Source: Microbacterium sp. 18062
GTDB lineage: Bacteria > Actinomycetota > Actinomycetes > Actinomycetales > Microbacteriaceae
Reading direction: 5' to 3'
DNA length: 62,436 nt
Assembly: GCF_902706225.1 (NCBI RefSeq)
Contig: NZ_CACSKB010000023.1
Location: forward strand, 1 to 62,436
Shown: piece after piece, positions 8,572 to 17,877 of the stretch
Numbering within the stretch: the stretch's first letter is position 1
How the letters are laid out: each line of letters opens with the position of its first letter
Made by a program: the position numbers and the translations under genes
Notes under the pieces: generated by a model
Told to the model about the DNA's origin: nothing
Databases searched by the model: none
The model's input: only the letters and a program-made list of their open reading frames with translations

Positions 8572-11037
8572 TCATGCCGTGCGCCGTCGCGACCGGATGA
8601 CGAGGAGCGCGGCGAGGCCGAGCCCCAGTCCGATAGCCGCGGTGCCGAGGCCGGCGATGGTCCGCAGCGGCATGCCGCCGGTCGCGGCGAGCACGTCGAC
8701 GTAGGTCGTCTCGCCCTCCTCTCCGCACTCTCCGCGGTACAGGACGACGGGCTCGGCGTCCGGGGCGGGCCGGGCGCGGAGCTCGGCGATCCAGTGCCTC
8801 ACACCTGCCGTGGGAGAGCTGACGGCGGGCGACGCGTACTCCCCGCTCCCGGTGACCGGGACGGCCTCCGTCGTGGTCTCGAGGGTCTCCGGCGTGCAGA
8901 CGGAGTCCTGGCCGTCCGGGTTGTGGAAGACGAAGAAGACGAGCTCTGCATCCACCCCGTCACCGAGGCCCGCGACGGTCGCGGTGTCGGTGTAGGGCTC
9001 GCCGATCGCCGCGCGCTCGACGGCGCGGGTGGACACCGCCGGCTGCTCGACGACGGTCGTCTCGTTCGGCAGGCCGCAGGCGCCGCGCGCGACGAGCACG
9101 GGCTCGCCGCCGTCGGGCGTGTGCCAGAGGCTCTCGATCCAGTAGTGGGTGCCCGGCTCGTGCAGCCGCACGGCGGGGGAGGAGAACTCGCCCTCCGCGG
9201 TGACCGGCACGGGCATCGCGGTCGTGTCGGCGACGAGGGTCTCCGGCGTGCACGCCTCTTCGGGCGCGACGTCCTCCGGGGCTCGATACACCTCGAACGT
9301 CAGGGTCGTCGAGCCCGAGACCGGGACGGGGCCGGTGACCGTCGCGACATCCGTCACCTCGCCGCCCCACCCTGAGGCCGGGGTCGCGAGGGTCGTGACG
9401 GTCGGCCGAGGCGCGCGCGTGGTCTCGCTCTCGACCCCGCAGGCGCCTTCGTGCACGAGGCGTCCCTGAGTGTCGACCGCGCGCTCGCGCCAGACATAGG
9501 TGCCGAAGTCCGGCACGAGCGGGCCCGGGATGCGGACGCCGCCGGGTTCGCCGATACGCACCGGGGCGTCGGAGCTCGCCCACAGCAGGTTCTCCGGCGT
9601 GCAGGCGTCGGCCGGCTCGACGCCGTCCGGAACGCGGAACACGGATGCGGAGAGGTCCAGGCCGTCGGCGGGCAGAACGCCCGCGACGATCACCTCGTCG
9701 GACATCGTAGCCCCCACCGCGACGACTGGATCGGCGCGGGACGAGACCGCCGCCACCATCGTGATCTGGCTCTCCACGCCGAACTGCTCCCGCCACGCAT
9801 AGCCCTCCTCGAGAGTCGCGAGGGTGTCCGCGTGCTGGCCCTCGGCCTCGATCTCCCACACCGCGGTGTAGAAACCGGGTCCGGGCAGGGCCTCGGCTGA
9901 CTCGACGCGGTACGGCGCCGTCGGACCGATCGCGGTGTCGGTCGTGACCTCGAGGGCGCCGACGGCCTCGGCATCCGCGGGGATCTCGGGCGAGAGCACG
10001 GGCTCGGTCGCGGTCCGGTAGAGGGTGGCGGTCGCGCGGACGGGCACATACCCGCCGTCCGTCGTGCGGGCCCAGGAGCCTCGTGCGGTCGCGAAGGTGA
10101 CGTCGTCGACGTACGCACCTCCCGGCACGTAGCGCGAGGCGACCTGGGTCGTCACGATCGGGGCGAACGTGGTCGCGCGCGGCGCGGCATCCTCCCCCTC
10201 GACCGGGAACTCCAGCCGGCCCGCAGGTCCGGCCGTGTCCTGTCCGCCCGGGGTCGTGAAGTGGCGGACGGCGGGGAGGAATCCCGCGCGGAACGTGCCG
10301 CTGCCGCGAACGATGAAGGTCGGCTCGCCCGATGGCGCGGTCGCGGTGATCGGATATGTTGCCCCGGGGGTCGCCCCGTCGAGCGTGGGCTGTCCGGTCT
10401 CGGCGAACACCGCGTTCTCCAGCGTCAGCGAGCCGCGCGCGTCGGCGATGTCCGCGTGCACCGTCACCGAGCCGCGCAGGGGATCGTCCGGATCGGTGGC
10501 GAACTCCAGCGATCCGGATGCGGCGATGGTTCCCGAGCCGTACGCCATGGCCTCCGCGTAGTACGCCGCCGCGAGGTTCTGCACCGCCACGTTGTGCTCG
10601 GGGGCGATGGTGCGGAAGACCCAGTCGATCGCCCCCTGCAGGGAGTCGCCGGGATAGCCGAAGTGGTGCAGGGTCTCGTCCCAGTTCGCGATGGCCTTGA
10701 CCGCCCAGCCGACGCTCGCGGCCTGCACCGGATCGTCGGTCTGGCCGTAGGTGGTCACGAGCATGTTGACGGCCGTGAGGCTCTTCAGATCGAGCCCCGC
10801 CGCGTTGGTGCTGATGCCATGATCCTCGCTGTCACCGGTGGGGAGCGGCTTGCCGGGGAAGATGCAGTACGTGTGGATGCCGTTGACGATCATCGACCCG
10901 TGCCAGCCGTATCTCGTCGACGGCGCCCACTCCCCGAAACCCGTTCCCGGGGAGGCGGCGTTCGCGGGCAAGGTGGCGACGATTCCCGCGACGAGGAGCG
11001 CGGCGACGACGAGGAGGGTTGCGAGCACACGTTTCAT
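8572..11037 (-). CDS. Sortase-anchored surface protein with thioester-like N-terminal domain and three repeats
   Basis: An 821-residue secreted cell-wall protein. Residues 1-28 are a signal peptide ending near PANAA. The next ~130 residues resemble TQXA/thioester adhesin domains: Cys58 in TYCIF and Gln105 in DPVQAASVGWAV are the expected Cys-Gln pair (family inference). Three repeats of ~110 residues follow (about 425-540, 545-661, 667-778), each with a CTPE...(G)xCG cysteine pair (479/533, 596/654, 714/771). The C-terminus is a sorting signal with LAATG at 783-787, a hydrophobic segment and RSRRR. LAxTG instead of LPxTG points to a class E sortase. MKRVL at 11037 was chosen because it begins the signal peptide; the frame extends nine codons further. 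Confidence 0.85.
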   Translation of the reverse strand: MKRVLATLLVVAALLVAGIVATLPANAASPGTGFGEWAPSTRYGWHGSMIVNGIHTYCIFPGKPLPTGDSEDHGISTNAAGLDLKSLTAVNMLVTTYGQTDDPVQAASVGWAVKAIANWDETLHHFGYPGDSLQGAIDWVFRTIAPEHNVAVQNLAAAYYAEAMAYGSGTIAASGSLEFATDPDDPLRGSVTVHADIADARGSLTLENAVFAETGQPTLDGATPGATYPITATAPSGEPTFIVRGSGTFRAGFLPAVRHFTTPGGQDTAGPAGRLEFPVEGEDAAPRATTFAPIVTTQVASRYVPGGAYVDDVTFATARGSWARTTDGGYVPVRATATLYRTATEPVLSPEIPADAEAVGALEVTTDTAIGPTAPYRVESAEALPGPGFYTAVWEIEAEGQHADTLATLEEGYAWREQFGVESQITMVAAVSSRADPVVAVGATMSDEVIVAGVLPADGLDLSASVFRVPDGVEPADACTPENLLWASSDAPVRIGEPGGVRIPGPLVPDFGTYVWRERAVDTQGRLVHEGACGVESETTRAPRPTVTTLATPASGWGGEVTDVATVTGPVPVSGSTTLTFEVYRAPEDVAPEEACTPETLVADTTAMPVPVTAEGEFSSPAVRLHEPGTHYWIESLWHTPDGGEPVLVARGACGLPNETTVVEQPAVSTRAVERAAIGEPYTDTATVAGLGDGVDAELVFFVFHNPDGQDSVCTPETLETTTEAVPVTGSGEYASPAVSSPTAGVRHWIAELRARPAPDAEPVVLYRGECGEEGETTYVDVLAATGGMPLRTIAGLGTAAIGLGLGLAALLVIRSRRRTA

Positions 11038-11099
11038 GTCTCGAGCGTGCGGCGGAGGCCGCATCCGTGGTGCGCTTTTCCGGCTCGATGTGCAGAAAG

Positions 11100-11122
11100 T
11101 CCCCCGCTCGGGATGCGGGGGA
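11100..11122 (-). terminator. Terminator of the PBP-metallophosphoesterase operon
   Basis: TCCCCCGC (11100-11107) and GCGGGGGA (11115-11122) form a perfect 8-bp stem with a 7-base loop. On the minus strand it lies downstream of the metallophosphoesterase stop and is followed by CTTTCT. Confidence 0.75.
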
Positions 11123-11191
11123 GGACAGGTCGCCGAGCGGCGTCAGCGACCTCGGCTTCTCGGGGCGGAGAAGGGTGGACTGTCGCGTCAG

Positions 11192-12127
11192 CTAGCCGAT
11201 GGGCAGCAGCGTCAGCAGTGTCGCCTCGGGGCGGCATCCGAAGCGCACGGGTGCGAAGATCGAGTGCCCGATGCCCGCGCTCACGTTCAGCGGTACTCGT
11301 CGTCCGGCATGCTGCCAGCTGCTCAGCCCGCGCGCCTGGTCGAGCGGGAGGTCGCAGTTCGCGACGAGCGCCCTCGACGAGAAGGGGATGCGGACCTGCC
11401 CGCCGTGCGTGTGCCCGGCCAGGAGCAGGTCGGCGCCGAGGTCGGTGAACGAGTCGAGCACTCTCCGGTAGGGCGCGTGGGTGACACCGAGCACGAGGTC
11501 GGCGGTGCCCGAATCGCGCTGTGCCTGCCGGAGCGGGGGAAGAGCGGCGAGATCGTCCCAGTGCCGGTGCGCGTCGTTCACGCCGAACGTGTCGATACGG
11601 AGCCCCGCCACGTCGAGGGCGGCTGCGGTGTTGTCGATCGCGTGCCAGCCGAGCTCGTCGCTCAGGTAGCGATCGAGGGCGTCGATGTCGAGCGCGTCCG
11701 CATCCTGCTTCGTCTTCGACGGACCGGTGAAGTAGCGCAGCGGATTGCGCGGAGAGGGGGCGTACAGGTCGTTCGAGCCGTGCACGTAGACACCCGGGAT
11801 GCCGCGGAGTCCGTCGAGCGCGCGGCGGAGGCCCGCGAGTCCCTCGGCGTGGCCGAGATTGTCGCCGGTGTTGACGACGAGATCGGGCTCGAGCGCCGCA
11901 AGCGTGCGCATCCACTCCTGTTTGCGGTGCTGCCACGGCGCCATGTGGGCGTCGGAGAGGTGCAGCACCCGGAGCGGCCGGGAACCTGCGGGGAGGATCT
12001 CGAGCGTGTGCTCGCGCACGGTGAACAGGTAGCGCTCGACGCCGATGCCCCAGATCGCGGCGCCGACACCGACCGCCCCCACCGCTGCAGCAGCGGTGAG
12101 GGCGGTCTGAGAGACGGGACGTCCCAC
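11192..12127 (-). CDS. Calcineurin-like metallophosphoesterase, membrane-anchored
   Basis: A 311-residue protein with one N-terminal transmembrane segment (about residues 8-30) followed by a calcineurin-like domain. The metal-ligand motifs are in order: LSDAHM (Asp and His), GDN, GSND in place of the usual GNHD, THAP and GHTHGGQ. The closest functional analogues are YkuE-type envelope phosphoesterases; the substrate is not known. The GTG start at 12127 shares its G with the TAG stop of the upstream PBP gene, so translation is coupled and a role at the cell envelope is likely. Confidence 0.85.
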   Translation of the reverse strand: MGRPVSQTALTAAAAVGAVGVGAAIWGIGVERYLFTVREHTLEILPAGSRPLRVLHLSDAHMAPWQHRKQEWMRTLAALEPDLVVNTGDNLGHAEGLAGLRRALDGLRGIPGVYVHGSNDLYAPSPRNPLRYFTGPSKTKQDADALDIDALDRYLSDELGWHAIDNTAAALDVAGLRIDTFGVNDAHRHWDDLAALPPLRQAQRDSGTADLVLGVTHAPYRRVLDSFTDLGADLLLAGHTHGGQVRIPFSSRALVANCDLPLDQARGLSSWQHAGRRVPLNVSAGIGHSIFAPVRFGCRPEATLLTLLPIG

Positions 12128-14742
12128 TAGCAGGCCTTGCGTTGGTAGTCGATCGTCACCTGGGTACCCTTGTTCGCGGCCGTTCCTGCCGCGGGACTGG
12201 TGCCCGTCGCTCTCGTATCGTTGTCGGACAGCTGGTCGTTCGCGGTGCAGGACCCCAGCGCGACGTTGGTGAAGCCCGCCGCCGCAAGCTGCTGCTGGGC
12301 GTTCTGCACCGTGCCGCTGACGCTCGGGACCGTTCCGCCCTGCCCGTTGCTGGGGTTGATCGTGATGGTCGACCCGCCCGCGGCCTGGCCGGACGGGTTC
12401 TGCGCGGCGACGACGTCGGTCGCGGCGTCCGAGTCCACCGCGTCGCCGACAGTCACCGAGAAGCCCGCGTCCTCGAGCGTGCTCTGGGCTTGTGCGATCG
12501 TCATGCCGACGACGTTCGGCACCGCCGTCATCACGGTCTTGGTGAGGTTGGCCGCCGGGTCGGGGAAGGTGCCGCCCGGGTACAGCTCGTTGGCGGTCCG
12601 CTGGATCGTCCGGGCCAGGGTGTACCGGATGCTGGCCAGGCCCTGGGCCTGGATGTTCGCCTCACCCTCGACGGTGCCGGCCCACGCGGCGGTCGTCACG
12701 GTCGTGCTCGACTCGATCATCCAGGTCTGCTTCTGCTCGTGCGTGCCGGTCTTGCCGATCAGCTGCGTGCCGTCGTTCGTGTTCGCCGCACCGCCGGTGC
12801 CGCCGTTCATCACGCCGCGCAGCGCGTACGCCGCGGTCGCGGCGACCTCCGGCGAGATCACCGGCGAGCACGTGCGCTCGGGCTTGGGCAGCTCGTTCCC
12901 ATCGGCGTCCGTCACGCGGTCGATGGCCTGCGGCTGGCAGTAGACCCCGTTGTTGGCGATGGTGGCGTAGGCGCCCGCCATCGCGAGCGGTGACACGGCT
13001 TCGGAGCCGATCACCTCGCCGGCCGAGGTCATGGGCACCGGATCGCCGGTGCCCAGGGTGACGCCCATCTTCGTGGCGACGTTGCCGATGTCGCACAGGT
13101 CGAGCTTCTCGGCCATCGCCAGGAACCCGGAGTTGAGCGATGCAGCGGTGAACTGCATCGGAGTGCCGGTGTAGCCGCCCGCGCCGCCGAAGTTGCCGAT
13201 CCGGTCGTTCGCGTAGTTCACCCAGTCGCCGGCGCAGGAGTTCGTCATCCTCTGGAAGATGCGGTTGCGCCCGTTGAGCACCTCGTTGACCGAGTGCCCC
13301 TGCTCGAGCCAGTCCACGAGGGTGAACAGCTTGAAGGTCGAGCCCGCGTTGAAGCCGTCCGAGCTGCCGAACTGCCGGTTTCCCGCATACACCAGCGAGC
13401 TGTAGCCCTCGCCGGCGTCGGCGGACTCGCTGAACTGGGTGTTCTGCGTGATCGAGAGGATGCGTCCGGTGCTGGTCTCCACGTTCACGGTGGCCGCGCC
13501 GAACTTCATGCCCTCCACCGAGGCGGGCGCCAGCTCGGCCATCACGGTCGCGGCGGTGTTCTGCAGGTCGATGTTGAGGGTCGTGTAGATCGTCAGTCCG
13601 CCGCGGCGCAGAGCCGCCTGGCGCTCGTCGCGCGTCTCGCCGAAGGCGGGATCGTTGCGCACCACCGACACGACGTACTGGCAGAAGTACGGCGCGACGC
13701 TCGCCCCGCATCCCTGCGTGGGATTGGTGATGTTGGGCGTGATCGGCTCGACGACGGCCGCGTCGTGCTGCTCCTGCGTGATCTTGCCGTCGTCCAGCAG
13801 CCGGTCGAGCACGTAGATCTGACGGCCCTTCGTCGACGTGTAGCCATCGCCGGCCGCGATGTACTGTTCCTCGGTGATCGTCCCCTCGGCGAGCAGTCGG
13901 TCGAGCGTCGGCAGGCGCCCTTCCTCCAGTACGCCGTCGGCCTCGCCGTTCGCCTCGCTGCCAGGCTGGTCGATGCGGTACGTGTTCGGGTTCTGCACCA
14001 CGCCCGCGAGGATGGCCGCCTGCGAGAGGTTCAGCTCGGCCGCCGACACGCCGAAGTAATAGCGCGCCGCGGCGTCGATGCCATAGGTGACGCCGCCGAA
14101 GTTCGCGATGTTCAGGTAGCCGAGCAGGATCTCGTTCTTGGAATACTCCTGCTCGAGCTGGATGGCGTAGCGCATCTCCTGCAGCTTGCGCTCGATGCCC
14201 TCGGTGCCGTCGGAGTTCGTGGCTGCGACGAAGCAGGCCTGCTTCTCCTCGTCGGAGGTCGCGTCCCATTCGCACTGCTGAATGAGGATGTTCTTCACGT
14301 ACTGCTGGCTGATCGACGAGCCGCCCTGCGTGCTGCTGCTGCCCTCGAGGTTCGACAGCAGCGCGCGCACGGTGCCGATGAGGTCGACGCCGCCGTGCTC
14401 GTAGTAACGGGGGTCCTCGCTGGAGAGGATCGCGTCGTACATGACGGTCGCGACCTGGTCATAGGTCACGGGTGACCGATTCTGCTCGTAGAACGTCGCC
14501 AGCTCCTGCTGCTGCCCGGCGCCGTCCGTGTAGACGATCGTCGACGGCTGCATGCCCTCGGTGATCTCGAGGTAGTTCGGCATGTTGTCGAACAACTCGA
14601 TCGCGCTGGACGCTGCGGTACTGGTCACGGCGATCGCCGGGGTCACGGTCGCGGTGATGAGAACACCGGCCACAGCGCTCAGACCGACGAGTCCGGCCAG
14701 GCCGCCGAGCACACCGGTGGCCGTGCGTTTGGTATCGGGCAT
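12127..14742 (-). CDS. Class A penicillin-binding protein (transglycosylase/transpeptidase) with two PASTA domains
   Basis: Bifunctional peptidoglycan synthase of 871 residues. One N-terminal membrane segment (~15-38) is followed by a GT51 transglycosylase domain with the catalytic Glu109 in SSEDPRYYEHGG and QGGSSISQQYVKN, then a transpeptidase domain with nucleophile Ser468 in STFK, SLN at 535-537 and KTG at 664-666, and two PASTA domains (~740-798 and 802-866). A short internal duplication (LDRLLAEGTIT and LDRLLDDGKIT, about residues 280-322) lies between the two catalytic domains. The ATG at 14742 is six bases after TACGAT, so the mRNA is probably leaderless. The architecture matches mycobacterial PonA2-type PBPs. 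Confidence 0.93.
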   Translation of the reverse strand: MPDTKRTATGVLGGLAGLVGLSAVAGVLITATVTPAIAVTSTAASSAIELFDNMPNYLEITEGMQPSTIVYTDGAGQQQELATFYEQNRSPVTYDQVATVMYDAILSSEDPRYYEHGGVDLIGTVRALLSNLEGSSSTQGGSSISQQYVKNILIQQCEWDATSDEEKQACFVAATNSDGTEGIERKLQEMRYAIQLEQEYSKNEILLGYLNIANFGGVTYGIDAAARYYFGVSAAELNLSQAAILAGVVQNPNTYRIDQPGSEANGEADGVLEEGRLPTLDRLLAEGTITEEQYIAAGDGYTSTKGRQIYVLDRLLDDGKITQEQHDAAVVEPITPNITNPTQGCGASVAPYFCQYVVSVVRNDPAFGETRDERQAALRRGGLTIYTTLNIDLQNTAATVMAELAPASVEGMKFGAATVNVETSTGRILSITQNTQFSESADAGEGYSSLVYAGNRQFGSSDGFNAGSTFKLFTLVDWLEQGHSVNEVLNGRNRIFQRMTNSCAGDWVNYANDRIGNFGGAGGYTGTPMQFTAASLNSGFLAMAEKLDLCDIGNVATKMGVTLGTGDPVPMTSAGEVIGSEAVSPLAMAGAYATIANNGVYCQPQAIDRVTDADGNELPKPERTCSPVISPEVAATAAYALRGVMNGGTGGAANTNDGTQLIGKTGTHEQKQTWMIESSTTVTTAAWAGTVEGEANIQAQGLASIRYTLARTIQRTANELYPGGTFPDPAANLTKTVMTAVPNVVGMTIAQAQSTLEDAGFSVTVGDAVDSDAATDVVAAQNPSGQAAGGSTITINPSNGQGGTVPSVSGTVQNAQQQLAAAGFTNVALGSCTANDQLSDNDTRATGTSPAAGTAANKGTQVTIDYQRKAC

Positions 14743-14748
14743 AGGGTG

Positions 14749-14754
14749 ATCGTA
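14749..14754 (-). promoter_or_regulatory. -10 box of the PBP gene, leaderless arrangement
   Basis: On the minus strand TACGAT is followed by CACCCT and the ATG at 14742. This spacing supports that ATG over the much longer upstream frame. Confidence 0.65.
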
Positions 14755-14850
14755 AGCCAGGATGCTGGGGGAACACCCGATGACGCCCGGTAAGCCTGGT
14801 GTCCGACCGGGCGGGAATCCGCCCTCTATGCGCACGTTCCGGGAGTCGCG

Positions 14851-15075
14851 ATGACGACGTGGGAGTACCTCACCACACCACTTCTTATCCACAACACCGC
14901 TGCGATCCTCAACAACTGGGGCAAGCAGGGCTGGGAGCTCGTGCAGGTGGTGACCGGTCCCGAAGGCGGCCTCGTGGCGTACCTCAAGCGCCCGGTCGGC
15001 GGCGATTCGTCCGCCAACGCGGGCCTTGCGGCCGCCGAGGCCGCGGCGAAGCAGTTCGAGGGGGGAGCAGCATGA
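14851..15075 (+). CDS. DUF4177-type small protein
   Basis: A 74-residue protein with the DUF4177 signature: WEYLTTPLL near the N-terminus and NNWGKQGWELVQVV in the middle, ending in an Ala-rich tail. No catalytic function is known for the family. GGGAG precedes the ATG by five bases. The stop overlaps the start of the next gene (ATGA at 15072-15075), so it is translationally coupled to ridA, an arrangement common in actinobacteria. Confidence 0.8.
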   Translation: MTTWEYLTTPLLIHNTAAILNNWGKQGWELVQVVTGPEGGLVAYLKRPVGGDSSANAGLAAAEAAAKQFEGGAA

Positions 15076-15542
15076 CGAACGTGCGAGAGCGCCTGCGCGA
15101 GCTCGGCATCGAGCTTCCCGGGGTGGTGCCGCCGGTCGCGGCGTACGTGCCCGCGAAGGTGCACGCCGACCTCGTGTACACGGCCGGTCAGCTGCCCTTC
15201 GTCGCGGGAGCGCTACCCGCGACGGGCAAGGTCGGCGAGGACGAGGGGCTCGTCCCGGCGACCGATGCGTACGGGTACGCCCGGCAGAGCGCGCTGAACG
15301 CGATCGCCGCCGCCGCATCCGCCGTCGGGGACGTCGACCGTCTCACCGGCGTCCTCAAGGTCACCGGGTTCGTGGCGTCGGTCCCCGCCTTCACCGGCCA
15401 GCCCGGCGTCATCAACGGTGCGAGCGAGCTGCTCGCCGAGATCTTCGGCGACAGCGGCCGTCACGCCCGGTCGGCGGTAGGCGTGCCCGTGCTGCCGCTC
15501 GACAGCCCGGTCGAGGTCGAGGTCGTCTTCAGCTTCGTCTGA
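15072..15542 (+). CDS. RidA/YjgF family protein (endoribonuclease L-PSP-like)
   Basis: A 156-residue member of the RidA superfamily: VYTAGQLPFV near residue 40, GQPGVINGASELLAEIFGDSGRHARSAVGV in the C-terminal half, and the VEVEVVF end strand. It is the longer RidA subgroup; the arginine in HARSAVGV occupies the position of the catalytic Arg of imine/enamine deaminases. A general role is clearing reactive enamines such as 2-aminoacrylate. The ATG overlaps the DUF4177 stop and has GGGGGAG upstream. It is convergent with acs, with a shared terminator between them. Confidence 0.88.
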   Translation: MTNVRERLRELGIELPGVVPPVAAYVPAKVHADLVYTAGQLPFVAGALPATGKVGEDEGLVPATDAYGYARQSALNAIAAAASAVGDVDRLTGVLKVTGFVASVPAFTGQPGVINGASELLAEIFGDSGRHARSAVGVPVLPLDSPVEVEVVFSFV

Positions 15543-15601
15543 CCCACCGCATCCCGTCGTCCGCTTCGCCCGCGCGCGCCTTCCGGAGACAGAAGGAATC
15601 A

Positions 15602-15640
15602 CCGGAACAGGACGACTCCGCTCGATTCGTCCTGTCCTGG
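15602..15640. terminator. Bidirectional terminator between ridA and acs
   Basis: ACAGGACGA (15607-15615) and TCGTCCTGT (15627-15635) form a 9-bp stem, extended outward to about 15602/15640 with one mismatch. It lies between the convergent stops of the two genes. Confidence 0.7.
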
Positions 15641-15683
15641 CGATATTTCCTGCGGGGCGGATGCGGCGCTCCGGGTGATTCGG

Positions 15684-17654
15684 CTACCTCACCTGGGCGG
15701 AGATCACCGACATCACCGCCGTGTCGGCGAGGGTGGTCGTGTCGCCGACCTCTCGGCCCTCGGCGACGTCGCGCAGCAGTCGGCGCATGATCTTGCCCGA
15801 GCGGGTCTTCGGCAGCTCGCCTACGATGTAGACGTCGCGCGGACGGGCGATGGGGCCGATCTGCTCGCCCACCCAGCCGCGCAGCGTCTGGGCGAGTCCC
15901 TCCGGCGCGTGCGCCTTCAGATAGCTCTCCTTGATGATGACGAACGCGACCACCGCCTGGCCAGTCATCTCGTCCGAGGCGCCGACGACCGCGGCCTCGG
16001 CGACCGCCTCGTTGCCGACCAGCGCGGACTCGATCTCGGTGGTCGACAGCCGATGCCCGGAGACGTTCATGACGTCGTCGACGCGGCCGAGCAGCCAGAT
16101 GTCGCCGTCGTCGTCGAGGCGTGCGCCGTCGCCGGCGAAGTAGTAGCCCTGGTCCGAGAACTTGTCCCAGTAGGTCTCGACGAACCGTTCCGGATCGCCC
16201 CAGATGCCGCGCAGCATGCTCGGCCACGGCTCCGTGACCACCAGCAGCCCGCCGTTCCCGTTGCCGACGTGCTCGCCGTTCTCGTCGACGACGTCGATCG
16301 ACACGCCGGGGATCGCCACCTGGGCCGAGCCCGGCTTGGTCTCGGTCACGCCCGGGAGCGCCGAGATCATGGTCGCGCCGGTCTCGGTCTGCCACCACGT
16401 GTCGATGATCGGCGCGCGCTTGCCGCCGATGACCTTGCGGTACCACATCCATGCCTCGGGGTTGATGGGCTCGCCCACCGAGCCGAGCAGCCGGATCGAC
16501 GAGAGGTCGAACTGCTTCGGCACCTGCCGGCCGATCTTCATGAATGAGCGGATGGCGGTGGGCGCGGTGTAGAAGATCGTCACGCCGTACCGCTCGATGA
16601 TCTCCCACCAGCGGCCCGGATGCGGGGTGTCGGGCGTGCCCTCGTAGAGCACCTGCGTCGCGCCGTTCGCCAGCGGTCCGTACGCCACGTAGGTGTGGCC
16701 GGTTATCCAGCCGATGTCGGCCGTGCACCAGAACACGTCGGTCTCGGGGTGGATGTCGTGCACGACCTTGTTGGTGAACGCCGCCTGGGTGAGGTAGCCG
16801 CCGGAGGTGTGCAGGATGCCCTTGGGCTTTCCCGTCGTCCCCGAGGTGTAGAGGATGAACAGCGGGTTCTCCGAGGGGAACGCCCGAGGGTCGTGTTCTG
16901 CGGAGGCGGCGGGCACGACGTCGTGCCACCACAGGTCGCGCCCGGGCGTCCAGTCCACCTCGTTCTCGCCGCGCCGGACGACCAGCACGTGCTCGACGGT
17001 CTCCTGACCGCCGGCGCCGCGGTCGGCGAGGGCGAGGTCCACGGCCGGCTTCAGCGGGGAGACCTTTCCCTTGCGGTAGCCGCCATCGGCCGTGATCACC
17101 AGTTTCGCGCCCGCGTCGTCGATGCGGGCCCGCAGGCTGTCTGCCGAGAATCCGCCGAAGACGACCGAGTGGATGGCGCCGACCCTGGCGACGGCGAGCA
17201 TCGCGGCGATGGCCTCGGGGATCATCGGCAGGTAGATGGCGACCCGATCGCCCTGTCCGACGCCCAGATCGGTCAGGACGTTGGCGAGCCGTTTGACCTC
17301 GTCGGTGAGCTCCGCGTAGGTGATGCGGCGTCGGTCGCCGGGCTCGCCCTCCCAGAGCAGCGCGACGCGGTCGCCGTGACCTGCCTCGACATGCCGGTCG
17401 AGGCAGTTGTAGGCGACGTTCAACTCGCCGTCGCCGAACCAGGTCGCGAACGGCGGGTTCGACCAGTCGAGCACCTCTGTGAACGGACGGTGCCAGTGCA
17501 CGAGCTCACGGGCGCGGTCCCCCCAGAACCCCTCGCGATCGGCGGCCGCCTGTGCGTAGAGCTCCGCGGTGCCCACCGCATCCGCCGAGAACTCCGGGCT
17601 GGGCGCGAACCGACGCTCCTCGTTCAACAGGTGATCGATCTGGCTGCTACTCAT
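15684..17654 (-). CDS. acs: Acetyl-CoA synthetase (AMP-forming)
   Basis: Activates acetate to acetyl-CoA through acetyl-AMP. The 656-residue protein has the adenylation P-loop YTSGTTGKPKG, the TWWQTETG motif, GDGARLDDDGDIWLLGR and the C-terminal LPKTRSGKIMRRLLR, whose lysine is the residue acetylated in other Acs proteins. Start 17654 (MSSSQIDH) was chosen for AAAGGAG at eight bases and agreement with the family N-terminus; an in-frame GTG at 17753 next to GGAGG would add 33 basic residues and is less likely. It stands alone, with a long upstream region that also holds the 6C RNA. Confidence 0.95.
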   Translation of the reverse strand: MSSSQIDHLLNEERRFAPSPEFSADAVGTAELYAQAAADREGFWGDRARELVHWHRPFTEVLDWSNPPFATWFGDGELNVAYNCLDRHVEAGHGDRVALLWEGEPGDRRRITYAELTDEVKRLANVLTDLGVGQGDRVAIYLPMIPEAIAAMLAVARVGAIHSVVFGGFSADSLRARIDDAGAKLVITADGGYRKGKVSPLKPAVDLALADRGAGGQETVEHVLVVRRGENEVDWTPGRDLWWHDVVPAASAEHDPRAFPSENPLFILYTSGTTGKPKGILHTSGGYLTQAAFTNKVVHDIHPETDVFWCTADIGWITGHTYVAYGPLANGATQVLYEGTPDTPHPGRWWEIIERYGVTIFYTAPTAIRSFMKIGRQVPKQFDLSSIRLLGSVGEPINPEAWMWYRKVIGGKRAPIIDTWWQTETGATMISALPGVTETKPGSAQVAIPGVSIDVVDENGEHVGNGNGGLLVVTEPWPSMLRGIWGDPERFVETYWDKFSDQGYYFAGDGARLDDDGDIWLLGRVDDVMNVSGHRLSTTEIESALVGNEAVAEAAVVGASDEMTGQAVVAFVIIKESYLKAHAPEGLAQTLRGWVGEQIGPIARPRDVYIVGELPKTRSGKIMRRLLRDVAEGREVGDTTTLADTAVMSVISAQVR

Positions 17655-17842
17655 CTCTGCTCGCTCCTTTGCGGGCCTCGCCGACGCGGCGTGGGTGATG
17701 GTGACGCGACGAACGCGCTGGGTCCATCCTGCGGCCCGTTCCGCATGCGTCACTACCTCCGTTAGTTGGTGTCCCCGCGGTCGCGGGGCCCGGCGCTCGT
17801 CGCGACACCTCCGATATATCGGTGCGCGATCGGAGTGTGCGT

Positions 17843-17871
17843 TTGATGCGCGCCGGCGTGTTGCGTAGGCT
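17843..17871 (+). promoter_or_regulatory. Promoter of the 6C-like RNA
   Basis: TTGATG (17843-17848) and TAGGCT (17866-17871) are separated by exactly 17 bases, one of the clearest sigma-70-type promoters in the window. Predicted start about 17878. Confidence 0.75.
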
Positions 17872-17877
17872 CAGTGG

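Noticed and set aside
12662..14275. 537-codon minus-strand frame inside the PBP gene
   Set aside because: Alternate frame of the PBP gene; Arg/Gly-rich and without domains.
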